Shown: positions 9,522 through 18,610, counted from the first letter of the stretch. The stretch: 64,000 bases of DNA from an uncultured bacterium (GCA_937967455.1 CALCJK010000009.1:62001-126000); one strand, 5' to 3'. The notes: generated by a model from the letters alone, not told the origin. Translations and numbers: made by a program.

Positions 9522-10394
9522 TTGTATAAAGAAACAAATAAAATAAAACGGCCTGATTGGTTAAAGGTACGAATACCACAGGGTCAAAATTTTAGTGGAA
9601 TAAAAACTATAATTGAAAAACATAAACTGCATACAGTTTGTTCAGAGGCTAGATGCCCAAACATTGGTGAATGCTGGGATAGTGGTACAGCAACTTTTAT
9701 GATATTAGGTGATATCTGCACAAGAAGTTGTGGATTTTGTGCTGTCAAAACTGGAATGCCAAAAGAAGTTGATGCTCAGGAACCATTAAGAGTTGCAGAA
9801 GCTGTTAAAATGATGAAAATTAAATATGCTGTCGTAACTTCTGTAAATAGAGATGAACTTTTTGATGGAGGTGCAACAATTTTCGCCGAGACAGTTAGAC
9901 AAATTAGAAATTTAAATCCGGATTGTAAAATAGAAGTACTAATACCTGATTTCAAAGGTGATGAATTAGCACTAAATATTTTACTCGATTCATTTCCAGA
10001 TGTTTTAAATCATAATATTGAAACTGTACCACGACTGTATCCTATCGTTAGGCCACAGGCAAAATATGAACGATCATTGCAATTACTAACTCGTGCTAAA
10101 AAAAGGGGATTCCTCACAAAATCTGGATTAATGGTAGGTCTTGGTGAAAATGATGAAGAAATAATAGATGTTTTGAAAGATTTGAAAAATGCTGGTTGTG
10201 ATATAGTTACAATTGGTCAGTACCTTCAACCTACAAAAGAACATTTACCCGTAAAAAGATTTGTCGACCCTGACCAATTTAAAAAATATGAGGAGTTTGG
10301 TATAAGTTTAGGATTTTTGCAAATAGAATCTGGACCATTAGTGCGGTCTTCATACCATGCTGAAAAAGTTATACTAAAAAGTGGAAAATGTTGA
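9522..10394 (+). CDS. lipA: lipoyl synthase
   Basis: A 290-residue radical SAM enzyme that inserts two sulfurs into the octanoyl group on E2. The auxiliary-cluster cysteines are C40, C45 and C51 (VCSEARCPNIGECW) and the radical SAM cysteines are C66, C70 and C73 (CTRSCGFC), all in place. The start is a TTG at 9522, supported by a strong GAGGAGA Shine-Dalgarno sequence at 9511-9517 that overlaps the E2 stop; there is no suitable ATG. With lipB in the same operon the cell can lipoylate the E2 encoded next to it. Confidence 0.96.
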   Translation: MYKETNKIKRPDWLKVRIPQGQNFSGIKTIIEKHKLHTVCSEARCPNIGECWDSGTATFMILGDICTRSCGFCAVKTGMPKEVDAQEPLRVAEAVKMMKIKYAVVTSVNRDELFDGGATIFAETVRQIRNLNPDCKIEVLIPDFKGDELALNILLDSFPDVLNHNIETVPRLYPIVRPQAKYERSLQLLTRAKKRGFLTKSGLMVGLGENDEEIIDVLKDLKNAGCDIVTIGQYLQPTKEHLPVKRFVDPDQFKKYEEFGISLGFLQIESGPLVRSSYHAEKVILKSGKC

Positions 10395-10419
10395 CAATTA
10401 TAAAAAATTTTACTAAATT
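10391..10419 (+). promoter_or_regulatory. sigma70-type promoter of rplM-rpsI
   Basis: A perfect TTGACA (10391-10396) overlaps the lipA stop codon, followed after 17 bp by TAAATT (10414-10419). The leader to the rplM start would be about 50 bases. Confidence 0.55.
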
Positions 10420-10474
10420 TAATATCTAAAAAAATAAAATTTGTAAAATTTGCTCATTATTGGAGAATTTTAAA

Positions 10475-10918
10475 GTGAGTTTAAACGAAAAATTAACATA
10501 TTTCTTCAAGAAAGAAGAAATACAAAAAAAATGGTATTTGGTTGATGCTGAAGGTAAAACTCTTGGTCGATTGGCATCCCGTGTTGCTCATATTCTAAGA
10601 GGTAAACATAAACCTGAATTTACACCAAATGCGGATCTGGGTGATTTTGTGATAATAGTGAATGCTGAGAAAGTAAAGCTCACAGGTAAACGTGCTGAGC
10701 AAAAGCAGTATTTTCATTACACAGGTTATCCTGGAGGTGCAACTTTTGAATCCTTTAAAGAACTAATAAAAACTAAACCTGAAAAGGTTATAATACATGC
10801 TGTTAAAGGTATGATACCGCATAACAGATTGGGAAGAAGAATTATACAAAAATTAAAAGTATATGCTGGACCTAATCACCCACATTCAGCTCAAAAACCA
10901 GAGAAATTGAATATATAA
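10475..10918 (+). CDS. rplM: 50S ribosomal protein L13
   Basis: A large-subunit protein that binds 23S rRNA early in assembly. The conserved WYLVDAEGKTLGRLAS, GKHKPEFTPNADLGD and GMIPHNRLGR segments are all present. I use GTG 10475 as the start because GGAG (10462-10465) sits 9 bases upstream; a TTG at 10460 is in frame but would place that ribosome binding site inside the gene. This gives 147 residues. It pairs with rpsI, the standard bacterial arrangement. Confidence 0.95.
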   Translation: MSLNEKLTYFFKKEEIQKKWYLVDAEGKTLGRLASRVAHILRGKHKPEFTPNADLGDFVIIVNAEKVKLTGKRAEQKQYFHYTGYPGGATFESFKELIKTKPEKVIIHAVKGMIPHNRLGRRIIQKLKVYAGPNHPHSAQKPEKLNI

Positions 10919-10928
10919 GGAATTTTAA

Positions 10929-11315
10929 ATGCATAATATAATAACAGTTGGAAGACGAAAGACAGCAGTCGCTCGAGTTGTACTTAAGAGTGGTAATGGA
11001 GAGATTACAGTCAATAATAAGCCACTTGATCAGTATTTTAAAATTGAAACTTATAGAAATGAAATTCTTTTACCATTAACTCTAACTGAAACACTTGGAA
11101 AATATGACATCAATGCAATCATTGAAGGTGGTGGTCCTACCGGACAAGCTGGTGCTTTGAAGTTAGGTATTGCACGCGCACTTGTCGCAGTTAATGAGGA
11201 ACTAAGAAACACACTTCGTAATGCTGGCTTATTGACTCGTGATCCTAGAATGGTAGAGAGAAAGAAATACGGTCAGAAAAAAGCTCGTAAACGCTTCCAA
11301 TTTTCGAAAAGATAA
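10929..11315 (+). CDS. rpsI: 30S ribosomal protein S9
   Basis: A 128-residue small-subunit protein whose basic C-terminal tail reaches the P-site tRNA. The N-terminal [11 protein letters not shown], central [19 protein letters not shown] and the tail RKRFQFSKR ending in the invariant Lys-Arg are all present. It lies 10 bases after rplM and is cotranscribed with it. Confidence 0.97.
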   Translation: MHNIITVGRRKTAVARVVLKSGNGEITVNNKPLDQYFKIETYRNEILLPLTLTETLGKYDINAIIEGGGPTGQAGALKLGIARALVAVNEELRNTLRNAGLLTRDPRMVERKKYGQKKARKRFQFSKR

Positions 11316-11331
11316 TTTTTTAAATCAAGCA

Positions 11332-11400
11332 TATCGCTGGATTTTTTGGAGTGTGTCCAGACTTTTAAAGTCAGGATCTCCAGGAAAGATGAAGGCGATA
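11332..11400 (+). ncRNA. structured leader RNA ahead of rpsB (putative autoregulatory hairpin)
   Basis: The gap between rpsI and rpsB folds into one long stacked hairpin. TATCGC (11332-11337) pairs with GCGATA (11395-11400). Bases 11342-11351 pair with 11378-11387 over 10 bp, including two G-U pairs. TCC (11356-11358) pairs with GGA (11374-11376). GACTT (11360-11364) pairs with AAGTC (11368-11372). No T-run follows, so it is not a terminator. Ribosomal protein operons often carry such leaders for repression by their own product, here S2. Pairing is read from sequence; function is inferred. Confidence 0.55.
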
Positions 11401-11434
11401 GAAGTATAACAAAAAAAAGGAGTAATAATAAAAT

Positions 11435-12193
11435 ATGCCTCGTGTTGAATTAAGTGATTTACTAAACGCAGGTGCCCATTTTGGACATCTGACTCACCGA
11501 TGGAATCCCAAAATGAAACCATTTATATTTATGGAAAAAAACGGGATTCACATAATCGATCTCAAAAAAACTCAGCAACTAATTGAAGAAGCTGGTAATG
11601 CTCTTGCTAAACTTGTTTCAGAAGGTAAGAGAGTTTTATTTGTAGGTACCAAAAAGCAAGCTAAGGATGTTATTCGCGAAGAAGCAGAAAGATGTGGTCA
11701 ATTTTATGTAACAGAGCGCTGGTTAGGTGGAATGTTAACAAATTTCACTACTATTAGAAAAAGTGTGAAAAGACTGAATAATATCGAAAAAATGGAAACG
11801 GATGGTACTTTCGATAAACTAACTAAAAAAGAAGTTTTACATATTCAAAGAGAAAAAGAAAGATTACAGAAGGTACTGTATGGTGTTGCCAATATGAGTC
11901 GTTTACCCGGTGCATTGTATGTTGTGGATATAAAAAAAGAAGCAATTGCGGTATCAGAAGCAAAGAGATTACGTATACCAGTTTTCGCTATAGTTGACAC
12001 AAATGTAGACCCAACCCCAATTGATTATCCGATACCTGCAAATGATGATGCAATAAAATCAATACAATTAATAACAAGAGTCATCGCTGATGCGGTCAAT
12101 GAAGGTAAAGAAATGATATCTGCTCAAGTTGAAGGAAAAGAAATTGAAGAAAATTTAGAAATACAAGAAATAAATGAGAAGGATGAAAAATAA
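11435..12193 (+). CDS. rpsB: 30S ribosomal protein S2
   Basis: A 252-residue small-subunit protein. The conserved opening [19 protein letters not shown], the GTKKQAK and WLGGMLTNF motifs, and the near-C-terminal [20 protein letters not shown] are standard. An AAAGGAG Shine-Dalgarno sequence precedes the ATG at 11435. It overlaps tsf by one base (TAATG). The structured leader at 11332-11400 probably controls it. Confidence 0.97.
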   Translation: MPRVELSDLLNAGAHFGHLTHRWNPKMKPFIFMEKNGIHIIDLKKTQQLIEEAGNALAKLVSEGKRVLFVGTKKQAKDVIREEAERCGQFYVTERWLGGMLTNFTTIRKSVKRLNNIEKMETDGTFDKLTKKEVLHIQREKERLQKVLYGVANMSRLPGALYVVDIKKEAIAVSEAKRLRIPVFAIVDTNVDPTPIDYPIPANDDAIKSIQLITRVIADAVNEGKEMISAQVEGKEIEENLEIQEINEKDEK

Positions 12194-13038
12194 TGGCAGT
12201 CACAAGTGAACAAGTAAAGTTATTAAGAGAAAAAACCGGTGCCGGAATGATGGATTGCAAAAAGGCACTTGAAGAATCCAATGGAGATTTTGAAAAAGCG
12301 ATTGAATATTTAAGAAAGAAAGGTGCGGCAACTGCACAAAAACGCGCAGATAAAACTACTAAAGAAGGTATTATTCTTACCAAAGTTGAAGAAGATAACA
12401 CACTAGGAATTATTCTTGAAGTAAATTGTGAAACCGATTTTGTCGCCAGAAGTAAAGACTTTATTGATTTTGCCAATTCAACAATTGAATTAATAGCTGC
12501 GAAGAAGCCGGAAAATTTAAATACTCTTCTTGATTTAAAAAATCAGGATAACAAAAGTATTTCTCAATATCTTAATGACCTGATGGCAAAAATTGGAGAA
12601 AAAATAGAGCTCAGGAGATTTAAAATTCTAAAAACTGCCAGTGGTTACATATCATCTTATACTCATATGGGAAGTAAAATAGGTGTACTTGTCGAGTTTG
12701 AAGGCGATGTTCAAAAAGCTAATATTGTGGGTAGAGATATTGCTATGCAGATTGCAGCCATGAATCCACAATTTATTTCTCGTGATCAAGTACCAAAAGA
12801 AATCATTGAGAGGGAACTTGAAATCTATAAAACGCAAGCTCGCAATGAAGGAAAACCTGAACAAGTTCTTGATAAAATTGCAACTGGAAGATTGGAAAAA
12901 TTTTTCCAAGAAATGTGTCTCTATGAGCAAGTTTTTATAAAAGATGCAGGTAAAACAATTAAAGATATAATCGTTGAAACCGGCGGAAATCTTAAATTAA
13001 AGCAGTTTGAAAGATATCAACTCGGTGAAATTAAATGA
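12193..13038 (+). CDS. tsf: elongation factor Ts
   Basis: A 281-residue nucleotide exchange factor for EF-Tu. It begins with the UBA-like domain (VKLLREKTGAGMMDCKKALEE) and contains the EF-Tu-contacting TDFVAR motif (ETDFVARSKDF), followed by the dimerisation and C-terminal modules. The start overlaps the rpsB stop, so translation is coupled. An intrinsic terminator follows the stop codon. Confidence 0.97.
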   Translation: MAVTSEQVKLLREKTGAGMMDCKKALEESNGDFEKAIEYLRKKGAATAQKRADKTTKEGIILTKVEEDNTLGIILEVNCETDFVARSKDFIDFANSTIELIAAKKPENLNTLLDLKNQDNKSISQYLNDLMAKIGEKIELRRFKILKTASGYISSYTHMGSKIGVLVEFEGDVQKANIVGRDIAMQIAAMNPQFISRDQVPKEIIERELEIYKTQARNEGKPEQVLDKIATGRLEKFFQEMCLYEQVFIKDAGKTIKDIIVETGGNLKLKQFERYQLGEIK

Positions 13039-13046
13039 TCTAGTAG

Positions 13047-13073
13047 GTCCGCATTAAAAGCGGACTTTTTTTT
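13047..13073 (+). terminator. intrinsic terminator after tsf
   Basis: GTCCGC (13047-13052) and GCGGAC (13060-13065) form a 6-bp GC-rich stem with a 7-base loop, followed by eight T residues. Confidence 0.85.
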
Positions 13074-13096
13074 AACATATGAAAAAGGGAAAAAGT

Positions 13097-13813
13097 GTGA
13101 AACCAAAATATAAGCGAATCCTACTAAAACTAAGCGGTGAATCTCTAATGGGGAATAAAGAATTCGGGATAGATCCAGAAATGCTCAAACAGTATGCTAC
13201 CGAGATAAAAAGTATTAAAGAACTGGGTGTTGAAATTGGTATTGTAATTGGCGGAGGTAATATATATAGAGGTGTAGGGAATTCCTCTGATGGTATAGAC
13301 AAAGTAACCGGTGACCAGATGGGGATGTTAGCTACAATCATTAACGCATTAGCATTGCAAAGTGCATTGGAACATATTGGAATTTATACCAGACTTTTAA
13401 GTGCAATAAAAATGGAACAAATAGCTGAACCATTTATTCGCAGAAGAGCAATACGGCATTTGGAAAAAGGTAGGGTTGTAATTTTTGGTGCTGGGACAGG
13501 AAATCCTTATTTTACAACAGATACAGCAGCAGCACTCAGAGCTATAGAAATTCAAGCGGATGTGATCCTTAAAGGAACAAGAGTCGCAGGTGTTTTTGAT
13601 TCCGATCCTGAAAAAAATCCAAATGCAATTAAATTTCCTGAAATTTCATATCTTGATGTGATTAATAAAGAACTTAGAGTTATGGACTTAACTGCAATTA
13701 CTCTTTGCCGAGAGAACGATCTACCTATAATAGTTTTTGATATGAATACACCTGGAAATTTAAAAAAACTTATATTAGGTGAAAAAATTGGAACATTAGT
13801 ACAAAATCTTTAA
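13097..13813 (+). CDS. pyrH: UMP kinase
   Basis: A 238-residue amino acid kinase-fold enzyme that phosphorylates UMP to UDP. The ATP-binding [15 protein letters not shown], the GGGNIYRG loop and the [17 protein letters not shown] segment are diagnostic. I choose GTG 13097, with AAGGGA at 13086-13090 as ribosome binding site, because it reproduces the usual [15 protein letters not shown]-terminus. An in-frame ATG at 13079 lies only 5 bases after the tsf terminator T-run, leaving no room for a ribosome binding site. It is followed by frr, the common pyrH-frr order. Confidence 0.95.
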   Translation: MKPKYKRILLKLSGESLMGNKEFGIDPEMLKQYATEIKSIKELGVEIGIVIGGGNIYRGVGNSSDGIDKVTGDQMGMLATIINALALQSALEHIGIYTRLLSAIKMEQIAEPFIRRRAIRHLEKGRVVIFGAGTGNPYFTTDTAAALRAIEIQADVILKGTRVAGVFDSDPEKNPNAIKFPEISYLDVINKELRVMDLTAITLCRENDLPIIVFDMNTPGNLKKLILGEKIGTLVQNL

Positions 13814-13842
13814 TTAATTTTTATAAATAAATTTGAGGTATT

Positions 13843-14400
13843 ATGGTTAAAGAAATTTTGAAAGAAACTGAACACAAAATGAAAAAAGCTGTTGAAGTTG
13901 TTAGACAAGAATTTGTGAAAATCCGGACTGGTAAAGCTACAACAGCATTGTTAGATGGAATAAAAGTGGAGTATTATGGTTCAATGATGCCATTGAATCA
14001 GGTTGCAACTGTAAGCACTCCCGATATTCGACTCATTACTGTAACACCATGGGATAAAGCGATGATTTCACCAATAGAAAAAGCAATCCTTGCAGCTAAT
14101 CTTGGATTAAATCCAACCAATGACGGTACCATAATAAAGGTCCCAATACCACCTTTAAATGAAGAGCGGAGAAGAGATTTAGTAAAACTGGTCAAAAAAT
14201 TTGCTGAAGAAGGGAAAATTGCCCTCAGGAATGTTAGACGTGATGCGATTGAACATCTAAAAAAATCCGAAAAGGAAGAACACTTTTCAGAAGATGAACG
14301 TAAAAGGGGAGAAGATGAAATTCAAAAATTAGTTGAAAAGTATATTAAAGAAATTGATTCTCTCGTTACTCTAAAAGAAAAAGAAATAATGGAAGTATAA
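13843..14400 (+). CDS. frr: ribosome recycling factor
   Basis: A 185-residue tRNA-shaped protein that splits post-termination ribosomes with EF-G. The signatures KIRTGKATTALLDGIKVEYYG, here read as KIRTGKAT and VEYYG, and PPLNEERRRDLVKLVKK are present, and the length is exactly typical. It lies 29 bases after pyrH with a GAGGT ribosome binding site, and is followed by an intrinsic terminator. Confidence 0.97.
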   Translation: MVKEILKETEHKMKKAVEVVRQEFVKIRTGKATTALLDGIKVEYYGSMMPLNQVATVSTPDIRLITVTPWDKAMISPIEKAILAANLGLNPTNDGTIIKVPIPPLNEERRRDLVKLVKKFAEEGKIALRNVRRDAIEHLKKSEKEEHFSEDERKRGEDEIQKLVEKYIKEIDSLVTLKEKEIMEV

Positions 14401-14423
14401 ATCATTATTTTGTAATGACTTTT

Positions 14424-14457
14424 AGCCATAACAATGAAATGTTATGGCTTTTTATTT
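14424..14457 (+). terminator. intrinsic terminator after frr
   Basis: AGCCATAAC (14424-14432) and GTTATGGCT (14441-14449) form a 9-bp stem followed by a T-rich tract. Confidence 0.8.
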
Positions 14458-14522
14458 TGTAATGAAACAGTATATAAGATTTATCGTACAGTTGATTAAA
14501 AGATTAAGAATAGAGAAGTTAT

Positions 14523-15200
14523 ATGGAAAATAATGAAATTAAAAAATTGTATAGATCCTTAGCTGACAGATGGATTGCCGGTGTATGCGGAGGAATTGCG
14601 GAATACTTAAATATTGATTCAATAATTGTTAGATTACTTTTTATCTTGCTAATCTTAATAGGTGGAACTGGAATTTTATTCTACCTCCTTGCTTGGATTA
14701 TGATACCTGTTAATCCTTTCCAAACAAAAAATAACACTGAGCAGAATAAATCAAAGTTGTGGGGAATAATCATATTAGTAATTGGTATTTTCTTATTGCT
14801 GAAGAACTTGGGGCTAATTCCAATATATGAGTTTTTTGATTGGTGGGATTTTATGTCTTGGGGAACATTGATCTCGATTGTATTTATAATTATAGGCATA
14901 TTTCTAATTATTAACCAGGTTATGAATCCAAAAGTGAATGACAGACCAGAATTTGAAGCTGAAAACATTCCAACTAAAGAAATACCAATGAAGAGAAAGA
15001 TTTTGCATAAATCTCGAAAAGATAAAAAAATTTCAGGGGTTTGTGCTGGTATAGCAGAATATTTAGAAATTGACGTAACTATAATTCGATTGATATTTGT
15101 ATTGATCACACTCAGTTCATTTGGTTTAGGCATATTTTTATATATAATACTAGCGATTGTGATGCCACAAGAAAAAGATAATTTACAAAGGAGTTCCTGA
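14523..15200 (+). CDS. membrane protein with two PspC domains
   Basis: A 225-residue membrane protein. It has a PspC domain at residues about 6-65 (WIAGVCGGIAEYLNID, then hydrophobic helices), a central pair of LiaI/LiaF-like helices at about 78-138, and a second PspC domain at about 155-218 (KKISGVCAGIAEYLEIDVT). PspC domains act in envelope-stress sensing. The next gene starts immediately after the stop and has the same LiaF-like helices, so the two probably work together at the membrane. No regulator or PspA gene is adjacent. Confidence 0.8.
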   Translation: MENNEIKKLYRSLADRWIAGVCGGIAEYLNIDSIIVRLLFILLILIGGTGILFYLLAWIMIPVNPFQTKNNTEQNKSKLWGIIILVIGIFLLLKNLGLIPIYEFFDWWDFMSWGTLISIVFIIIGIFLIINQVMNPKVNDRPEFEAENIPTKEIPMKRKILHKSRKDKKISGVCAGIAEYLEIDVTIIRLIFVLITLSSFGLGIFLYIILAIVMPQEKDNLQRSS

Positions 15201-15719
15201 ATGACTAATGAAATTAAAAAGCCAATACCATGGACAGGTATTATACTTATAATTCTGGGATTGACTTTACTTTTGAACCGTACAAATGTGATTGATGTAC
15301 ATTTTTCTCAAATAATTTGGGGTGCCTTGATTTTGTTTGGCTTTGTTAATACAATGCGTGGATATAAATATAACCAAAAAGGGAAGATTTTTTGGGGAAC
15401 AGTAATTTTCCTTTTTTCCTTATATTTTTTATTGAATACAATTGAGCTATTTGAATTTCGTCATCGAGTATTTATACCCGCAGTTTTTTTAATCTTTGGT
15501 TTTGCCTTTTTAACAACATATATCAATAATCTCAAGGATATAATGTTACTTATACTCAGTGTTATGTTGATCTCATCTGGTTTTTTTCTAATCTTGGAAG
15601 ATTTTGGTTATTTCGATTTTTTTGATGTCAGATCAATTATCAAAACTTATTGGCCTATTTTACTTATAATTCTGGGATTAGGGATGTTGTTTAAAGCAAA
15701 GAAACACCAAGACTATTAA
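15201..15719 (+). CDS. LiaI/LiaF-type (DUF5668-like) multi-pass membrane protein
   Basis: 172 residues with about five or six hydrophobic helices and little else. It carries two repeats of the LiaF transmembrane pattern (WTGIILIILGLTLLLNR near the start, YWPILLIILGLGMLFK near the end). The ATG directly follows the TGA of the PspC gene and a GGAG ribosome binding site lies inside that gene's end, so the two form one unit. A role in envelope stress is inferred only from the partner and the domain type. Its last 4 bases overlap the 3' end of convergent polA. Confidence 0.6.
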   Translation: MTNEIKKPIPWTGIILIILGLTLLLNRTNVIDVHFSQIIWGALILFGFVNTMRGYKYNQKGKIFWGTVIFLFSLYFLLNTIELFEFRHRVFIPAVFLIFGFAFLTTYINNLKDIMLLILSVMLISSGFFLILEDFGYFDFFDVRSIIKTYWPILLIILGLGMLFKAKKHQDY

Positions 15720-18499
15720 TGTGCTTCGTACCAATTATTTCCAACTCCAACTTCTACATCGATAGGAAGGCTTAACTTAATAGAATTCTTCATTTTATCA
15801 ATTATTATTTCTTTTGCTTGATTTATATAGTCACTTCTTGATTCAAATATTAACTCATCGTGCACCTGTAATAACATTCTTATTGGTTTATCTTTGATTT
15901 CATTGTAAATTTCTATCATTGCTAATTTAATCATATCTGCGGCAGTACCTTGGATTGGCATATTTATCGCTTGGCGTTCAGCATTACTGCGAACGGTTTT
16001 ATTCTGACTGTTGATTTCAGGTATGTATCGCCGTCTACCAAATAAAGTTTCTACATACCCAGTTTTACGTGCAAAATTTATTGTATCATCCATATACTTT
16101 TTTACACTTGGAAATCTAGTATGGTATTTACTTATAATTTCTTTAGCTTCTTCATTAGCAATGCCTAATCGAGTGGCTAAACCGTATGCACCTAAACCAT
16201 ACATAATTCCAAAATTAATTTCTTTAGCTTTTCTTCTGAGTTCTTGCTGCAATGCTTTCGGAAGAGCACTATATTCTTCTATTGTATATCCAAATACTTT
16301 GGCTGCTGTACTTGAATGAATGTCTTCACCATTTATAAAAGCCTCTCTTAAACCAGGATCGCCTGATATATGTGCCATTATCCTGAGTTCGATTTGTGAA
16401 TAATCTGCTGATATAATTTTCCAATTGGAACTTTCGGCAATAAAAGCTTTCCTGATTTCTCTTCCCAATTCTGTTCTTATCGGTATGTTCTGTAAATTCG
16501 GATTACTGCTTGACAATCTACCTGTTGAAGTTATCGTCTGGTTGAATGAAGTGTGAACACGTCCAGTTTTGGGGTTTATTAAAGCTGGAAGAGCATCTAC
16601 ATAGGTGGATTTTATTTTTGAGACAGTTCTGTATTCAAGGAGTTTTTCTACTATTGGATGTTCATTTTTTAATGCTTCCAGAACATTAACATCTGTTGAA
16701 TGGCCAGTTTTAGTTTTTTTAATTGGAGTTAAATTTAGTTCCTCAAATAGTATTTTACTTAATTGTTGCGTTGAATTAACATTAAATTTTTTACCTGCCA
16801 GCTGGTAAATTATTTCTAAATAGTCTGTTAGAATCGTGTTAAGTTTTTTCGATAATCTAATTAGATATTCTTTATCAAGTTTAAATCCTATGTATTCCAT
16901 TTCAGCTAATACAGTGATTAAAGGAAATTCAATCTTTTCACAAAGATTTAATAAATTATCTTTTTCTAATTTTTCTTTTAAAGTAAAAAATAATCTTATT
17001 GTTATATCAGCATCCTCCGTCGAATAAAAAGCGATTCGCTCTAATGGTACTTGGGTTATATCATTTTGCTTACCAAGCATCTCTTCATATGTCATAGGCT
17101 TATAATTTAAATGTTGTATCGCCATGTCATTAAGATTATGGCTTGCATCCGGTCGTAACACATAGTTAGCTACCATTGTATCGAAAATAATTCCATTAAC
17201 CTGAAAACCATGCCTTTTTAGAACAATGATATCGTATTTTACATTTTGTCCACATTTTTTAATGTCTTCAGAACTAAAAATATCATTTAAATATTCACGA
17301 ACCTCGTCAATATAAAATCCATAAGTTTGTTGTGAATCGAAAGTTTGATTTTTTGTGTCAAATAGTGGCACTATATCTTCAATTTTATTTGAATTATTTT
17401 TAATTGGTAAATAAAATCCGGATTTTGGTTGGACTGAAAAAGAAAGTCCTATTAAATTAGCATTATGTGGATCTATGCTTGTTGTTTCCGTATCGAATAC
17501 GAAGAATTTAGAATTTTTGAGAATTTCACATAATAATTTTAAATCATCAAGTGTTTTGATTATTTTATAGTCAACAGGAGATTCCTCAGTTATCTTTAGT
17601 AAAATATTTTCATTCTCGATATGCTTATTTGGGATTGTAATTTTTTTTATTAAATTTTTGAAACCTAATTCAGAAAATAATTTAATAATTTTTTCTGAAT
17701 TCCTTTCTCCAATTTTTAATTGTTGAATTTCAATCTTTAATGGTACATTTGTGTCAATAGTAACGAGTTTTTTTGAAAGATATGCATTATCTTTATTTTG
17801 AATTAGTTTTTCTTTTAAAAATTTCTTTTCTATTTTATCTATGTTTTTATAGATATCCTCAATTGTTCCATAATTTTTTACCAAATATTTAGCGTTTACA
17901 TCACCAATACCTGGTACACCTGGAATATTATCGGAGCTATCACCGGAGAGGCCAAGGACATCTACAACTTTATCCGGGGTTATTCCAAAATATTTTATGA
18001 CTCCATTTATGTCGATTATCTCCCATTCGTTACCTGTTCTACCTGGTTTATATATTTTTACATTTTCATCTACAAGTTGCATAAAATCCTTGTCACTTGT
18101 AACAAGATATGATTCAATATTCAAGGTTTTTGCTTTACTAGCCACTGTTCCTATAATATCATCAGCTTCATAACCGGGTATTTCGAGAATTTGCACCGAG
18201 AGAGCTTCCGTGACCTGTTTAAGACGGTCTAATTGGATAATCATATCTTCTGGTATTTTTTGGCGTGTTGCCTTGTAGGCCTTGAACATATTGTGTCTGA
18301 ATGTTGGCTCAGGACGATCAAATGCAACTGCGATGTAATCAGGTTTTTCTTCTTCCAGGATTTTTAATAAAGTGTTTGTGAAACCAAAAACAGCACCGGT
18401 TGGTTCTCCAGCAGGTGAATATAAGGGTCTTTGCTTGAAAGTGTAATATGCTCTATAAGCTATTGCATTACCGTCTATTAAAAATAATCTTTCTTTCAT
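15716..18499 (-). CDS. polA: DNA polymerase I
   Basis: A 927-residue family A polymerase for Okazaki-fragment processing and repair. The N-terminal 5' nuclease domain covers about 1-290 (LIDGNAIAYRAYY, GDSSDNIPGVPGIG). The 3'-5' exonuclease domain spans about 315-510 and keeps its acidic residues (VFDTETTSIDPH, NVKYDIIVL, STEDADITIRL), so proofreading should be active. The polymerase domain has SADYSQIELRIMAHISGD, AINMPIQGTAADMIK and LQVHDELIFE. The minus-strand ATG at 18497-18499 follows a sigma70-type promoter at 18518-18545. It is convergent with, and overlaps by 4 bases, the LiaF-like gene. Confidence 0.97.
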   Translation of the reverse strand: MKERLFLIDGNAIAYRAYYTFKQRPLYSPAGEPTGAVFGFTNTLLKILEEEKPDYIAVAFDRPEPTFRHNMFKAYKATRQKIPEDMIIQLDRLKQVTEALSVQILEIPGYEADDIIGTVASKAKTLNIESYLVTSDKDFMQLVDENVKIYKPGRTGNEWEIIDINGVIKYFGITPDKVVDVLGLSGDSSDNIPGVPGIGDVNAKYLVKNYGTIEDIYKNIDKIEKKFLKEKLIQNKDNAYLSKKLVTIDTNVPLKIEIQQLKIGERNSEKIIKLFSELGFKNLIKKITIPNKHIENENILLKITEESPVDYKIIKTLDDLKLLCEILKNSKFFVFDTETTSIDPHNANLIGLSFSVQPKSGFYLPIKNNSNKIEDIVPLFDTKNQTFDSQQTYGFYIDEVREYLNDIFSSEDIKKCGQNVKYDIIVLKRHGFQVNGIIFDTMVANYVLRPDASHNLNDMAIQHLNYKPMTYEEMLGKQNDITQVPLERIAFYSTEDADITIRLFFTLKEKLEKDNLLNLCEKIEFPLITVLAEMEYIGFKLDKEYLIRLSKKLNTILTDYLEIIYQLAGKKFNVNSTQQLSKILFEELNLTPIKKTKTGHSTDVNVLEALKNEHPIVEKLLEYRTVSKIKSTYVDALPALINPKTGRVHTSFNQTITSTGRLSSSNPNLQNIPIRTELGREIRKAFIAESSNWKIISADYSQIELRIMAHISGDPGLREAFINGEDIHSSTAAKVFGYTIEEYSALPKALQQELRRKAKEINFGIMYGLGAYGLATRLGIANEEAKEIISKYHTRFPSVKKYMDDTINFARKTGYVETLFGRRRYIPEINSQNKTVRSNAERQAINMPIQGTAADMIKLAMIEIYNEIKDKPIRMLLQVHDELIFESRSDYINQAKEIIIDKMKNSIKLSLPIDVEVGVGNNWYEAH

Positions 18500-18517
18500 T
18501 CTAATTAAAAATTAAAC

Positions 18518-18545
18518 AATATATGTGATAGTTCAAAATTTGCAA
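18518..18545 (-). promoter_or_regulatory. sigma70-type promoter of polA
   Basis: On the minus strand TTGCAA (18540-18545), 16 bp, TATATT (18518-18523), ending 18 bp before the polA start codon. Confidence 0.5.
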
Positions 18546-18564
18546 TTTAATAATGTTTCGGGAC

Positions 18565-18593
18565 TTGATCTTTAGAGTAAATATTATTATAAT
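18565..18593 (+). promoter_or_regulatory. strong sigma70-type promoter ahead of the Rrf2/HAO cluster
   Basis: TTGATC (18565-18570), exactly 17 bp, and a perfect TATAAT (18588-18593). An inverted repeat begins at the last base of the -10 element, so the promoter looks repressible. The nearest rightward coding sequence starts at 18895, leaving an unusually long leader of about 295 bases. Confidence 0.6.
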
Positions 18594-18610
18594 AAGACAA
18601 ATTAGTCTTA
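18593..18610. promoter_or_regulatory. inverted repeat covering the transcription start, putative Rrf2 operator
   Basis: TAAGAC (18593-18598) and GTCTTA (18605-18610) are perfect inverted 6-base arms separated by 6 bases, placed directly after the TATAAT box. An Rrf2-family repressor is encoded 480 bases downstream. One arm (TAAGACAA) recurs at 21004-21011 upstream of the HAO-type cytochrome gene. Assignment to the Rrf2 protein is inference. Confidence 0.4.

Noticed and set aside
10425..10450. Bacteroidetes-type TAnnTTTG promoter before rplM
   Set aside because: The nearby TA-rich TTTG matches have three bases instead of two between TA and TTTG, while a TTGACA-17-TAAATT promoter fits exactly.
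13079..13096. Upstream ATG start for pyrH
   Set aside because: It lies 5 bases after the tsf terminator with no room for a ribosome binding site; GTG 13097 matches the family N-terminus.
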